A stretch of 64,000 bases of DNA from assembly GCF_000372725.1 (NCBI RefSeq), contig NW_005200784.1:515835-579834 (forward strand), written 5' to 3'. The DNA comes from Emiliania huxleyi CCMP1516 (lineage: Eukaryota; Haptophyta; Isochrysidales; Noelaerhabdaceae). This document shows positions 1-12,030 of this stretch, in pieces; the stretch's first letter is position 1, and each line of letters begins with the position of its first letter. Made by a program: the position numbers and the translations under genes. The notes beneath the pieces are model-generated. The model did no database searches. It was given only the letters and a program-made list of their open reading frames with translations, and was not told the origin of the DNA.

Positions 1-373
1 GGAGTGCAGCTCTCGCGCAATCTCGTGCGATCTCCCCCAATCTCAATAATTAATCTCACCCCCTCGTCGACGAGGGAGTGCAGCTCTCGCGCAATCTCGT
101 GCGATCTCCCCCAATCTCAATAATTAATCTCACCCCCTCGTCGACGAGGGAGTGCAGCCCTGGCGCAATCTCGTGCAATCTCCCCCAATCTCAATAATTA
201 ATCTCACCCCCTCGTCGACGAGGGAGTGCAGCTCTCGCGCAATCTCGTGCGATCTCCCCCAATCTCAATAATTAATCTCACCCCCTCGTCGACGAGGGAG
301 TGCAGCTCTCGCGCAATCTCGTGCGATCTCCCCCAATCTCAATAATTAATCTCACCCCCTCGTCGACGAGGGA
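1..373. repeat. 74-bp minisatellite, five tandem units
   Basis: Units of exactly 74 bp start at positions 4, 78, 152, 226 and 300, and a sixth partial unit at 374 runs into coding sequence. Copies are almost identical; the unit at 152 has small changes. Read on the minus strand each unit holds the end of the neighbouring exon (CTGCACTCCCTCGTCGACGA) followed by a GTGAGATT splice donor and a GAGATT-rich intron piece. The array is therefore an amplified exon-end plus intron-start. It continues off the left edge of the window. Confidence 0.97.
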
Positions 374-1489
374 GTGCAGCTCTCGCGCCAGCCGGCGGAG
401 CGAGGTGGGGACCACGACGGTGTCCGGGTCGAACTTGAGGAAGAAGCGGCGGCCGGACGCCTCGCCGTACCGCTCCGCGAGCGCCGCCACGAGGGAAAGG
501 ACCCTGCATCCGTTTGGGAGGCGGCGAGCAGGCGGCTGGGCAGGCGGCCGGGGCAGCCGGCCGGGCAGGCGGCTGGGCAGCCGGCCGGGGCAGGCGGCCG
601 GGCAGGCGGCTGGCGGCCGGGCAGGCGGGGACGCAGGATTGGGAGGGCACTGGCCGAGCGTGTGCAGTCTTCCGGCGCTCGCCGGGACACTGGGGCGCAT
701 GTCTTTTGCATCTAGCGAGAGCAGCTTAGTGCGCGCGAGCCAGCCCTCGCGCCTGCCGTCGCACGGCGGCCTGGCGCAGCGCCGCCCGCGACAGGTCGAG
801 CAGCGGTGGATGCGGACGGCGACCGCGCCGCGCGTGTCCGGCGCGATCTGCGCGTCGCTTCTCCCGTCGTCGGCGTCGGTGGCGAGGAGTAGCTCCGCAC
901 CCCGCGCCAGCTGCAGCCAGCTGTCGGCGGCAGCCTGCAGCAGCGCCGCCGTCGCCTCGTCCTCAAACGTTGCTGCAGCAAAGACGAACTGGCGCCAGCC
1001 GACGACGAGAGGCGGGCGGGTGGTGGCGCGAGCCTCCGCGCACCGCGCCGCCGGCCTCGCGCGGTGCCGCACGCACTCGCGCTCCAGGCTGGCAGGGCAC
1101 GGCACGGGCAGTGCGGCGGCGGCGGCGGCAGTGGTGGCTTTGGTGGGCAGCGTGCCGGACGAGGGCTGGCAGCGGGCCTGCTGCTCGCGCAGGTCGTCAA
1201 GCTCGATGCACGCGGCGTTCGCGACCGGCACGACCGCGACCTGCACGCCTGAATCTGGCGACGGCTGCAGTGGCAAAGGCGATGGCGGCGACGGCGGCGG
1301 TTCGAGGTGTGCAGCGACCCGTGGCACCACAGGCCCGGCCGCGCCAGTCACTGGCACTGCTCGCGTAGACCTCCACGCGAAGATGAGGCACACGTGAGCG
1401 AGGGCGAGGCAGGAGACGGCGGCGAAGGAGAGCCGACGCAGAGCCGGAATGCCAACAAAACAAGAAACCATGCACTGCCTGATGTTCAT
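356..1489 (-). CDS. Type II membrane glycosyltransferase-like protein (C-terminal part beyond window)
   Basis: Starts at ATG 1489 (a second ATG 18 nt downstream is also possible). Residues about 15-40 form an N-terminal hydrophobic signal anchor, followed by a Pro/Ala-rich stem and a lumenal domain. Exon 1 is 1489-726 and exon 2 is 503-356, joined by a GC-AG intron (725-504) that restores a continuous frame through RTKVLSLVAALAERYG. Exon 2 holds RRFFLKFDPDTVVV, which resembles the K-x-D-D-D-T metal-binding region of galactosyltransferase/Fringe-type enzymes. That assignment is by motif shape only. Exon 2 ends at a GTGAGA donor inside the 74-bp minisatellite and the rest of the gene lies left of the window. 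It probably acts in the Golgi on glycans. Confidence 0.55.
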
Positions 1490-3516
<2,027 letters not shown>

Positions 3517-3773
3517 CTCTGAGGGAGGGTGTAGAGGATGTAGAATGTAGAGCGCTGTAGAGCTGTAGAGCTGTAGAGCGCTCTGGAGCGCTGTAGAGCT
3601 GTAGAGCTCTACATCCGCCGCGTGACGAAGCGCCTGCGTTGTAGAGCGATGTAGAGCGCGATTTTGCTGTAGAGTTTGTTGTAGAGGCTCTACAGCCACA
3701 CACCGCCGGGAAGGCAGTGACTCAAAGAGGTCGAGCCGCGCTAATGGGGTGTCTCCGAGCTTACTGGAGCTCT
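3517..3773 (+). repeat. Dispersed GTAGAG-rich repeat, copy A
   Basis: Starts CTGAGGGAGGGTGTAGAGG, continues as iterated GTAGAGC(T/G)GTAGAG motifs, then a unique tail ending GGTGTCTCCGAGCTTACTGG. The same order of blocks recurs at 32157-32404, and the GTAGAG part recurs inverted at 32857-33048, so it is a dispersed element and not a local satellite. Confidence 0.9.
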
Positions 3774-3785
3774 AGCCAGGAAGAG

Positions 3786-3912
3786 GGTATGACTCTGACC
3801 TGATCCGACCCTGTTCCGACCTTGTTCAAACCTAACAGGGTCGGATCAGGTCGGTGTTCACATAAGGTCGGATCAGGGTCGGATCAGGGTCGGAACAGGT
3901 CAGAGTGATACC
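3786..3912. mobile_element. 127-bp fold-back (MITE-like) element
   Basis: Ends are inverted repeats: GGTATGACTCTGACCTG at 3786-3802 and the complement at 3896-3912, one mismatch in 17. The interior consists of GGTCGGATCAG iterations in opposite orientations, so the whole segment can fold back. It lies about 170 bp upstream of the bestrophin start. No transposase and no clear target duplication were seen. Confidence 0.6.
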
Positions 3913-4081
3913 CGGGTACCCTCCTTTGAGGGCTCTTTCGACGAGGGCTCGCCGTCGCGCTCTGCTCCAAGAGAGAGCGGCGCGGCGTTGCCTCTCCAGT
4001 CTCTCTCCAGTCTCTCCAGTCTCCAGTCTCTCCAGTCTCCTCTCCAGTCTCCGCTGGAGGAGTCCTCCGCTGGAGGAGTCC

Positions 4082-5470
4082 ATGTCGAGCCGCGAGGGTC
4101 CCATGCAGGTGCCGCCCGAGCCACGTCTCTTCCACACTCTGGCGATGCAAGACATCTCCACCGCGCTCGCGACGCCCGAGGCACTCGACGACTACATGCC
4201 TGGCGTTCTCGAAGAGAAGTCGCTGCTCTCCATGACGCACCTGTGGGACGCCTCCACCTGGGCACGGCACAAGAGCAGACACCGCTGGGCGCACATGCTC
4301 GTCGCTTGGCCGCACTCGAGCATCCTCCGCGCGATTCGCCTCCCGCTCGGCGTCATCCTCCTCGTCACGCTCGCGGTGCTGCAGATCAACGCCCTTCTGG
4401 CCGAGGCAGGCCGCCCGCGCCTCACCCTTCCCCTCGCGCCGCTCTCGCTCCAAGCGTCCTCGCTCGGCCTGCTCCTCGTCTTCCGCAACAATCAGACGCA
4501 CGAGCGGCTCAAGGAGGCGCAAAAGGCGATGGGCGGGCTGGGCGCGCTCGCCCGGGAGATCATGCAGCTGCTGGTAGTGCACGTGCCTCCGGAGAAGGGG
4601 CGCGCCGTCGCCCTCGCCGCGCGGCTGCTCGCGCTCTTTGGCTGGGCGCTCAAGATGCAGTGCCGGAACGAGCCGGAGCGGCTGTACCCGATCGCCGAGG
4701 TGCTGCTGCCTCGCGCGCACTCGTGGCTGCTCTCGCGGCCGCACCGGCCGGGCACGGTGCTGCTGCGGCTGCGGGCGGTGGTGGGGGAGCTGCGCAAGGA
4801 CGGGCTGCTGAGCAGTGACGCGTTCAAGTTCATCGAGGAGCGGCTCGCCAAGCTCTCCGCCGCGGACGCCGCGTGCGTGCGGCTTGCCACCTTCCCGGTG
4901 CCGCCGTCGTACCACAGGTGCTGACTCGCGCGCAGCCGCGCTCTGGACTCGGAGCCTTCTCGACACTCGGAAGCCCTCGTCGTAGGCACGGCTCGCGCGC
5001 AATCGTCCTCTGGCTCGGCTCGCTGCCCTTCGTGATGGAGGGGCTAGGCTGCCACCCGCTGCAGACGGCGGTGGCGGTGATGTGCACGACCTTCCTTCTG
5101 CTCGGCATCGACCAGGCGGCCAGCTCCCACGGCCATGGCCGTGACCTGACTCTCTCTCTCTCGCTCGCTCTCTCTCTCTCTCGCTCTCTGTCTCTCTCTC
5201 TCTCTCGTGCCACTCGCTCCAGTTCCGCTCTCTCCTGTAACGCAGATCGCCATCGAGGTTGAGCAGCCGCTCGACGTGCTGCCGCTGCACGAGTTTGCGC
5301 GAGGCATGTCCAACGACGTGCACGACGTGCTCGAGGCTTGGACGACCATGCCGGCCGTCCCGCGCGCTTGCGACGACTACTCCGACCTCGGCAAGGAGTC
5401 GTACCTCGGCTCGGGACGCTCCTCGTCCGCGCGCGGCTCGACCGCCGCGGTGGACAAGAAGGAGCGGTAG
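4082..5470 (+). CDS. Bestrophin-family anion channel
   Basis: Three exons: 4082-4917, 4986-5115 and 5246-5470, giving 396 residues. Intron 1 is GT-AG and intron 2 is GC-AG (donor CAG|GCGGCC). Splicing yields SYHRHGSRAIVLWLGSLPFVME and then LLGIDQIAIEVEQPLDVLPL. These match the bestrophin/UPF0187 pattern of a membrane segment followed by the GIDEIG-x-Q-I-E-x-PF-LPL signature. An early N-terminal block has THLWDASTWARHKSRHRW, and there are several hydrophobic segments. The family forms pentameric chloride or bicarbonate channels; in algae several members sit in thylakoids. The chosen ATG follows CTCCAGTCT tandem repeats and other upstream ATGs in frame exist. The C-terminus is a Ser/Ala/Lys tail. 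Intron 2 is a (TC)n tract. Confidence 0.85.
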
Positions 5471-5968
5471 CCGCCCCGCCCGTCCCTGCGACTCCCTCCC
5501 GAGCGCGTTCACCGTTCAGTCGGAGTGCACATCTGTTCACTGTTGTCTCGGCGCGGGGGGCGAGGTTGGAGTCGTCGGCGCTGTCTAAATTGAATCTCTG
5601 TCGTCTGTGCACGCAACACGGCTCTCTATTTACCGCGTTACAATATATATATGAACAATCCCGCAATAACCAATATCAAATCTCGTGTGTCGTGTTCGTG
5701 TGTGAGAGAATCGCGACGAATATATGTCTTTTATATGTGTGCCTACTTGTGTCAGGGGGTAGGAGGGGGCGAAGCCAACCAGTTTAGACCAGTTTAGACC
5801 ACTGCTAAACACGAACCAGATTAGTCCTGTTTACGATAAACTGGGTCTAAACCTGGTATGTGTAATGCCCCCCCCCCCCCCCCCCCGCAGCGCGCACCTC
5901 TCCCCCCCGCCCCAGCTCCCCTCTGTGACGAGAGAGACGCTGAGGGCTCTCAGCGGCACGCGCAAGCG
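5471..5968. other. 3' flank of bestrophin, fold-back and poly-C
   Basis: An AT-richer 3' flank (5640-5760) is followed by a fold-back at about 5777-5857: ACCAGTTTAGACCAGTTTAG on the left and its near complement ending CTAAACCTGGT on the right. A run of about 20 C follows at 5868-5886. No gene seen. Confidence 0.6.
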
Positions 5969-7100
5969 TCAGCGTCCGTACCTCCCCCCATATATTTTCT
6001 TGACCAGCTTCTCGGCCGGGAGGGACAGCTCCTGGGCCGGGACGGCCATCTTCTCGGTCGTCATCTGAGCCCGCATCTGGGGTCAGGCCAGACATGGGGG
6101 GGGGGGGGGGAGATAGCAGGCGACTGCGCGGCAAGGCTACAAGAACACACCTTGAACGCCGGCTCCATCTTTTCAGCCGCGACGAACGACTCCTCGAGCG
6201 CTGGCGCCGGGGCCAGCGCGTGCGTGGCCAGGGTACCGACGAATGCCCCGCGCCCGACGGCATTACTGTTGTGCAAGGGGCGTGCGGTGGGACAGGGCAA
6301 TGGGTTTGCGCACCAAAAGCGGAGGTGACGACGAGAAGCGTCTTCATGACGCCGCTCTGATTCGTCTCCATCATGGCTGCCTGAGGCCATGCGTTCTAGA
6401 CATCTGAGCAGGGCGCGCGCAGAACGGGCCCGGACAGCACAAGGCACACCCCGCGCGCGCGAGCAGGCGCGAGCAGGCGCGCGCGAAAGCAGGGTGTGCG
6501 CGAGAGCAGGGCGCGCGAGAGAGAGGAGGGCGCGCGAGAGAGAGCAGGCGCGCGCGAGAGCGGGCGCTACACCCGATGTTCGGCGATTTCGGCGGATTCG
6601 GCGATTTTCGGCGATTTCGGGAACCCGCACCGCGCTGGTCGAGGTTGTGCATGGCAATCTTGACCGTCTCGAGGGTCCATGCGGCCGCGTCGAGGGACTC
6701 TTCCGACAGCTTCGCCGTGTCGAAGATCTGCTTGCAGAAGCCGCCGCGCGTCGCCTCATCTTTCGCGCGGTACGTCGGGAGTGAGGCCGCGCTGGCTGCG
6801 GAAGCGGCAGCGTGCAGTCGCCATCCTCTGCCTCGGGCCGGACAGCACACCGGGCACACTTGCACCGCGCAACAACAGCCTCGCCGGTCAGGCGCACGGT
6901 GTCGTCGGGCAGCGTGATGATCTTGTCCATGCTGTCCTCGAAGTGCATCAGCAGCCGGTCGTGCTCGCTATTGGTCGGCCAATGGACGATGGTGGCGGGG
7001 AACCAGTCCGTGCTCCCATCCTCGTCCCCTGCTCCCACACACGGCTTCGACGCGCGCTGCCCGCCCCGGCGCGCCCAGTCGGGGTGGTCGTGTGCGTGAC
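5969..7100 (-). CDS. Unrecognised multi-exon protein (tentative model)
   Basis: The 3' part is supported. The last exon 6076-5969 (TGA at 5969-5971) joins by a GT-AG intron (6150-6077) to an exon reading AVGRGAFVGTLATHALAPA. That exon joins upstream, by a GC-AG intron (TGC|GCAAAC), to MKTLLVVTSAFGA. Further upstream are an exon with FCKQIFDTAKLSEESLDAAA and, near 7040-6900, one reading DWFPATIVHWP and FEDSMDKIITLPDDTVRL. The latter is reminiscent of a Tudor/chromo-barrel strand pattern. Whether these upstream pieces belong to the same gene is not shown, and the 5' start is unknown. A 300-bp CGCGAGAG-rich tract at 6410-6570 appears to be an intron. No family recognised. Confidence 0.4.
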
Positions 7101-7301
7101 GTAACACTCTACCGTATGTTGTTTTAGAGGTGCGAGGCTTTGTTCACAAGAGATTTTATTCAAGAGACTTTATTCACATCTCAGCACCGTCCCACCCGGT
7201 CACCGTGCGGGGCGGCCGTGCGGCTGTATGATATCATCCCTGCATGTGCATGTGACGGATGTGTGCCGACCCCTGTGTCATACCCTGATCGCTACGGTTT
7301 C

Positions 7302-8993
7302 TCAGCTCTCCGCGACGCGGAGCGCGTGCATCGCGCCCTTGAGCTCCGCCACCTGGTCGAGCGCGTCGCCGAGCAGCCCCTTGGCCACGCCAAAGTCGCG
7401 CAGCTGCTCCACGCCGCCGCTCGCCCGCACCTCGGCGGCGTGGTCGGCCACGAAGCGGCGGCACTGCGCGAGGAGCCGTCCGTCGCCCATCGTGCGCGCC
7501 GCCTCGAGCAGCGGCACGGCGGTCGCCGGCGCGACGCTCTCCTGCAGCGCCTGCGCGCAGAGCAGCTCGAGGCGCGGCACCTGGTACATCTGCGCCAGCT
7601 CCCGCAGGTCGAGCGCGCGCTGCGCCCTGCCCTCCTCCTCGCCGAGGTCGAACTGGTCGGAGAGGAGGTAGTCGACGAGGGCGGTGAAGCTGGCGAGGCC
7701 GGTGTGGGCCACCGTGACCTCGGCGGCGTCGCGCTCCTTCATGCCGATGCCAAACATGGTCCGAAAGACCGGGGACCGAGCGCAGAGGTTGTTTTTGCTC
7801 ACGTGCTCGATGCGCTCCTCGTCGTCGCCGACCAGGAAGGTGACCATGCCCTGCGGGAGGGTGGCGTCGCCCCGCGTCTTTGCGAGGTCAGCCAGAATGG
7901 TGGAGGGCGGAACGACGATCGGGGCAAAGGAGGGAGGCGGAGGAGGCGCCGCCACGCAGACCTGGCGGAGGCCACCGTCCGAGGCAACCAACAGCGTGCT
8001 GCCGTCTGGGCTGATGTCGACTTCGACTGGTCCGTTGAGCTCCGCCGCGTCGCCCACGCCATCGACGCTGCCACTGGTGCCGCTGCCCGCGAGCGTCGTC
8101 ACCTCTCCCGTCGCCACCTCCACCCGCCGGATCTTGTCGTTGCCGTAGTTCGCCACAAATAGCGCGCCGCCGTCTGGGCTGATGGCGACGCCACTTGGGT
8201 TGTAGAACTGCGCCGCGTCGCCCACGCCATCGGCGCCGCCCTCTTCGCCGCTGCCCGCGAGCGTGGTCACAGCGCCAGTCGCCACCTCCACCCGCCGGAT
8301 CTTGTGGTTGCTGGAGTCCGCCACAAACAGCGCGCTCCCGTCCGGGCTGATGGAGATGCCATGTGGGAAGTAGAACTCCGCCGCGTCGCCCACGCCATCC
8401 GCGTCTCCCTCGTCGCCGCTGCCAGCGATCGTCGTCACCTCGCCAGTCGCAAACTCAACCCGCCGGATCTTGTGGTTGTGGAAGTCCGCCACAAACAGCG
8501 CACTACCATTGGGGCTGATGGCGAGGCCAAGTGGGCTGCAGAACTCCGCCGCGTCGCCCACTCCATCCGCGCCGCCTACCTGGCCGCTGCCCGCGAGCGT
8601 GGTCACAGCGCCAGTCGCCACCTCCACCCGCCGGATCTTGTTCCTGGTGAAGTCCGCCACAAACAGCGCGCTCCCGTTGGGGCTGGCAGCAACGGTGTAG
8701 AAGACTCCACTTGCCGGCAAGGCTGCAACGCGGCGCACGCGCCCGGCCGCCGAGACGTGTAGCAGCGAGTCCTTGGTCGAGACGTACCAGGCGCCAGCGT
8801 GGTCGCTCGCGACGCCAACCGGACCGAGCGATGCCAGAGGGCCGTCCTCGCCCTCGAGCGTGAGCGTGGTGACCTGGCCGACGACACGCGCGCCAAAGAT
8901 GGGTGCCTCGAAGCCATCCGCGACCGGCACGGGCGCGTCCCCGTCCTCGCCGCCGCCGCCGGTGCGGGCGCGCTTGCGGGCGGCGGACGCCAT
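7302..8993 (-). CDS. NHL-type beta-propeller with C-terminal BTB domain
   Basis: One exon, 563 residues from ATG 8993; an ATG four codons upstream is also in frame. A basic N-terminus (MASAARKRARTGG) is followed by five NHL-like repeats at about residues 60-340. Each repeat reads like SPNGSALFVADFxNHKIRRV, VATGAVTTLAGSG and ADGVGDAAEF. The C-terminal third is a BTB/POZ domain with MVTFLVGDDEERIEHVSK, LCARSPVFRTMF and a BACK-like helical tail. BTB proteins usually dimerise and act as Cullin-3 substrate adaptors, so the propeller may bind a substrate. The function is inferred from the family. The repeats are also visible as about 165-bp nucleotide repeats (8050-8690), which suggests recent amplification. 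The gene ends TAG at 7302-7304. Confidence 0.85.
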   Translation of the reverse strand: MASAARKRARTGGGGEDGDAPVPVADGFEAPIFGARVVGQVTTLTLEGEDGPLASLGPVGVASDHAGAWYVSTKDSLLHVSAAGRVRRVAALPASGVFYTVAASPNGSALFVADFTRNKIRRVEVATGAVTTLAGSGQVGGADGVGDAAEFCSPLGLAISPNGSALFVADFHNHKIRRVEFATGEVTTIAGSGDEGDADGVGDAAEFYFPHGISISPDGSALFVADSSNHKIRRVEVATGAVTTLAGSGEEGGADGVGDAAQFYNPSGVAISPDGGALFVANYGNDKIRRVEVATGEVTTLAGSGTSGSVDGVGDAAELNGPVEVDISPDGSTLLVASDGGLRQVCVAAPPPPPSFAPIVVPPSTILADLAKTRGDATLPQGMVTFLVGDDEERIEHVSKNNLCARSPVFRTMFGIGMKERDAAEVTVAHTGLASFTALVDYLLSDQFDLGEEEGRAQRALDLRELAQMYQVPRLELLCAQALQESVAPATAVPLLEAARTMGDGRLLAQCRRFVADHAAEVRASGGVEQLRDFGVAKGLLGDALDQVAELKGAMHALRVAES

Positions 8994-10099
8994 ATACACA
9001 CACATGAAACACAGCTGCGCGCGAACAACAAGGGCTGGATTCGGGACACGGACGTGTGCGGGCGAGCAGGCAAAACACTGACGCAGTCTCGTAGCTTTGC
9101 GTATGGCCCCGTTTGTGCCGCGTCTTGTGCCCCCGACGAATGTCTCTTATAAAATGAACTCGGGGCATCGCGCCAGCACGCCTCTCGGTGTGAGTGAGTG
9201 AGTGAGTATTCTTGATACGAAACCACGACGACACACACCAGTCGACTCGCATCGGTTGCCTCCATGTACGGCGGGGCTATTCTCGCGCCCACACCACCTG
9301 GCTCCAACGTGGACACGCCCATAGCTGGGGACACTACTAGGTTCACGCATGGCATCAGAAGTTTTATCTCTGGGCCCCGAAAGGCATCTCTAGCAGCGTC
9401 GTTACGCATGCGCCCTCCCCTCCTGGGCGCATGCGCCTCACATCTCGCCAGAGCATAAGCTCTTGGTGTGCGGCGAGACGAGTTTTTCGCCATCGCAGCG
9501 AGCAGCAAGCCACTCGCCGCAGCAGCCGGAGGCATCGCCGCAGCGCTGTCTGCGCCGCGGTCCCGCACCCGTCGACGAAGCTCCCCCCGCGGAAGTCCGC
9601 GCGTAGCCACGCCTTGACGATCGAGATGAGCGCGCTCGAAGCTCGCCCACCTACTGCCCCTGAGAGTTGGTTACGAGTGGGATCGGCTCCCCCCCTTGGG
9701 ATGCATCAAAGCTTCCACGACCTCGCACCCAACATCACAGGCGGGATCAGAGAGAGACTCCACACCGGACACCGCCCAGGCACAGACTCCCTACCCGTCC
9801 ATCGCACAGGGCCCCCTCGGAGCAGCCCACACACAATCACGCATCGGCAGATTGAGTGCCTGAGTCAGGCAGACAGCACAGACAAGGAGAGGAGAGAGAG
9901 AGGAGAGAGAGAGAGAGAGGAGAGAGGAGAGGGTGAGGGAGTGTGCACACGTGAGGAGTGGGAGGGTGTCTGTGGTGGGCTGTAGTCCTACTACGTGGTT
10001 ACAACCACGCGCCCCTCAGGAGCTTAAGGTTGCTCCCGGCCCAGTGGGGATTTTGGCCTACTCAGTGACCGTCTGTGTAAGGGGCCCTAAATGACCTGC

Positions 10100-10303
10100 A
10101 AGATATCTTTTGTGCCTAGCTTGTAGAGCACCTTAAAAAAGTACTATGTCTTGGAGTGAAAAGTTTTTATTCCCAGATTCTCCAGATCCCCCCTCGAAAA
10201 CCGCCCCTTTTAATTCACTGCGGCCGCGGCTTTGCTCGGATTACTTTTCACTCGAAGACATAGGTAGTTTTTTGGCGTTCCGGTGCCTACAAAAAATATC
10301 CGA
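10100..10303. mobile_element. About 200-bp imperfect fold-back element
   Basis: The left arm (AGATATCTTTTGTGCCTAGC ... TATGTCTTGGAGTGAAAAG) is complementary, with gaps, to the right arm (CTTTTCACTCGAAGACATA ... GGTGCCTACAAAAAATATC). The inner arms match at 18 of 19 positions. It looks like a MITE remnant. No coding capacity. Confidence 0.5.
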
Positions 10304-11248
10304 GATCGCATGGAGCTGATCACAGGGTTTACGGCGGTCATTGTCCTACCAGCGGGCACAGTGGGCCGCGGACACCCGTGAATGACCTTAAGGTAGAGTG
10401 GAGCGCCCGCTAGACGCCTCGGTGCCTCCCACCGGGTGAGACCATCCGGATCTGCCCAGCCCGCCCTCCGGACAAGCTGGTCCCCGCGATGGCCCACGGT
10501 CCTCCGCCGCCTGCTTGAACCCCCTGCCTCCCTGTTGACCCCCCCAGTCCTCGTACTCGACCATTAAATAAACTCAAAGGTTCACCACAGCCACCAGCCT
10601 CCACCTCCACCGTCGAGCCGCGATCGCTGCCGCCCGCGACGCCGCCCGCCGCGTCAGATGCCCGCGACGCGCGCGTCGACTCGAGTCGGAGAGCCGCGCC
10701 ACACCAGCAGCAGCATCTGCACCAGCCGCAGCAGCAGCACCAGCAGCAGCAGCAGCAGAGAGAGGCGCCAATTTTGAGGTTGCCTGAGACAGCCCGGAGA
10801 TGGCCCCGCGTTGTAGCCCCGGTGCCAGCCGGCGCCTCACATCTCAGCCTCGAGGGGCCGGTTCCGCCGCGCAGTCGAGCAGCAGGAGCTCGGGCACAGC
10901 TTTGTCGACAAACATGGTGAGGAAAATTTCGGCGAAGAAGCGCCACCGGCGGCACGCCGGGATGAATCCGGACCGATCCCATTGTTCAGAACCGCGACGG
11001 CGAGCCGCCGCGGGCCCACAGAAGGGCTGGGAGCCGCGGCACTAGACCGCGCCGCCAGCGGGGCGAGAGCACCAGCCGACAACCTGCCGACATGGCAGTT
11101 GCGATGGCGCTTTCACACACACACACACACTACCGCCTTTCGGGTTGACTCGGCCAGATCCCCTGCGAGGCCATGCTCCCCATCAAAAATCTCGTCGCAA
11201 ACTCCGTCAGCAGTGTTCCTCCGGGAATGTACGTAAGAGCTACATACA

Positions 11249-11340
11249 CTCTTTTCTCCCAGTAAGCTAAAAGTACGTACACTTAAAAACCTGTCAGCAC
11301 CCTCGGGTGTACGTACTTTTAGCTTACTGGGAGAAAAGAG
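11249..11340. repeat. Perfect 34-bp inverted repeat with 24-bp loop
   Basis: Positions 11249-11282 (CTCTTTTCTCCCAGTAAGCT...) are the exact reverse complement of 11307-11340. The loop TTAAAAACCTGTCAGCACCC is AT-richer than its surroundings. The transcript of either strand would form a very stable hairpin. Confidence 0.95.
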
Positions 11341-12030
11341 AGAGGGGGTTGTGTTCTCTAGGCCCCTAAGCTAGGGCCCTATACTCTCTCGTGCGTCGTG
11401 GTATGTTCCACAGCCGTACATACACTGAATGAAACGGGGCGAGCCCCCTCCAACCCACCCGCGCTAGGTCTCGGGTTTGACGCATGGGGTCACTCCCGCG
11501 AAACTCGTGAACTAGCCGGGGCAGTCGGAGAAGGGGCAACTCCGTGCACTCTCGCTACCCAACGCGGCCAACCAGCGGCCCGCGCGTGGGCCTGCTTTCA
11601 CACATGCTCCCCAAGCCTTAGCATTCGATATTACAAGATGAGCGGGCGAGGGGGGCAAAGACGCGCGACGCCAAGCGCAGGCAGCGCCTCGCACATGCCA
11701 TCAGCACGACTCGATTGCCGAGCACCCCCCTCTCTAATCCACTGCCCGCGCCCCGCGCCACACAGGGGAAGGGTGGGTGGTCTGGAGGCCTGGGGCCGCT
11801 ACACACACACCCTCACCTTGCAGGCCGGCGAGGGCGCGGTCAGCGGGGCCTGGCGGTGCGGCTGGGCGCGCCTCCGCCCGCGCGCCTCCGCCACCGCCTC
11901 TACGTGGAGCCTACTCCTTCTGCTTGTGGTGCGAGCGCTGCCACGTGACCACCGTGCCCGAGCGCGCCTGTCAGCAAGGGGGGGGGGGGGGGGGGGCGCC
12001 CGGGCGGCGGCCCGGCGGCCCGCCTCGTGG

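Larger units (their letters stand above)
8994..12030. other. Intergenic region with repeats, no supported gene
   Basis: The 5' flank of the BTB gene includes GTGAGTGAGTGAG at about 9190. A (GA)n tract lies at 9890-9935, a fold-back element at 10100-10303, CAG-rich low complexity at 10710-10765, a 34-bp perfect inverted repeat at 11249-11340 and poly-G at 11980-11996. Short protein-like stretches (minus strand about 9600-9450 and 10950-10850) are too short and unsupported to call. Confidence 0.6.

Noticed and set aside
9440-9610. Minus-strand fragment reading ALISIVKAWLRADFRGGSFV
   Set aside because: Looks protein-like but is about 50 codons without start, splice partners or family.
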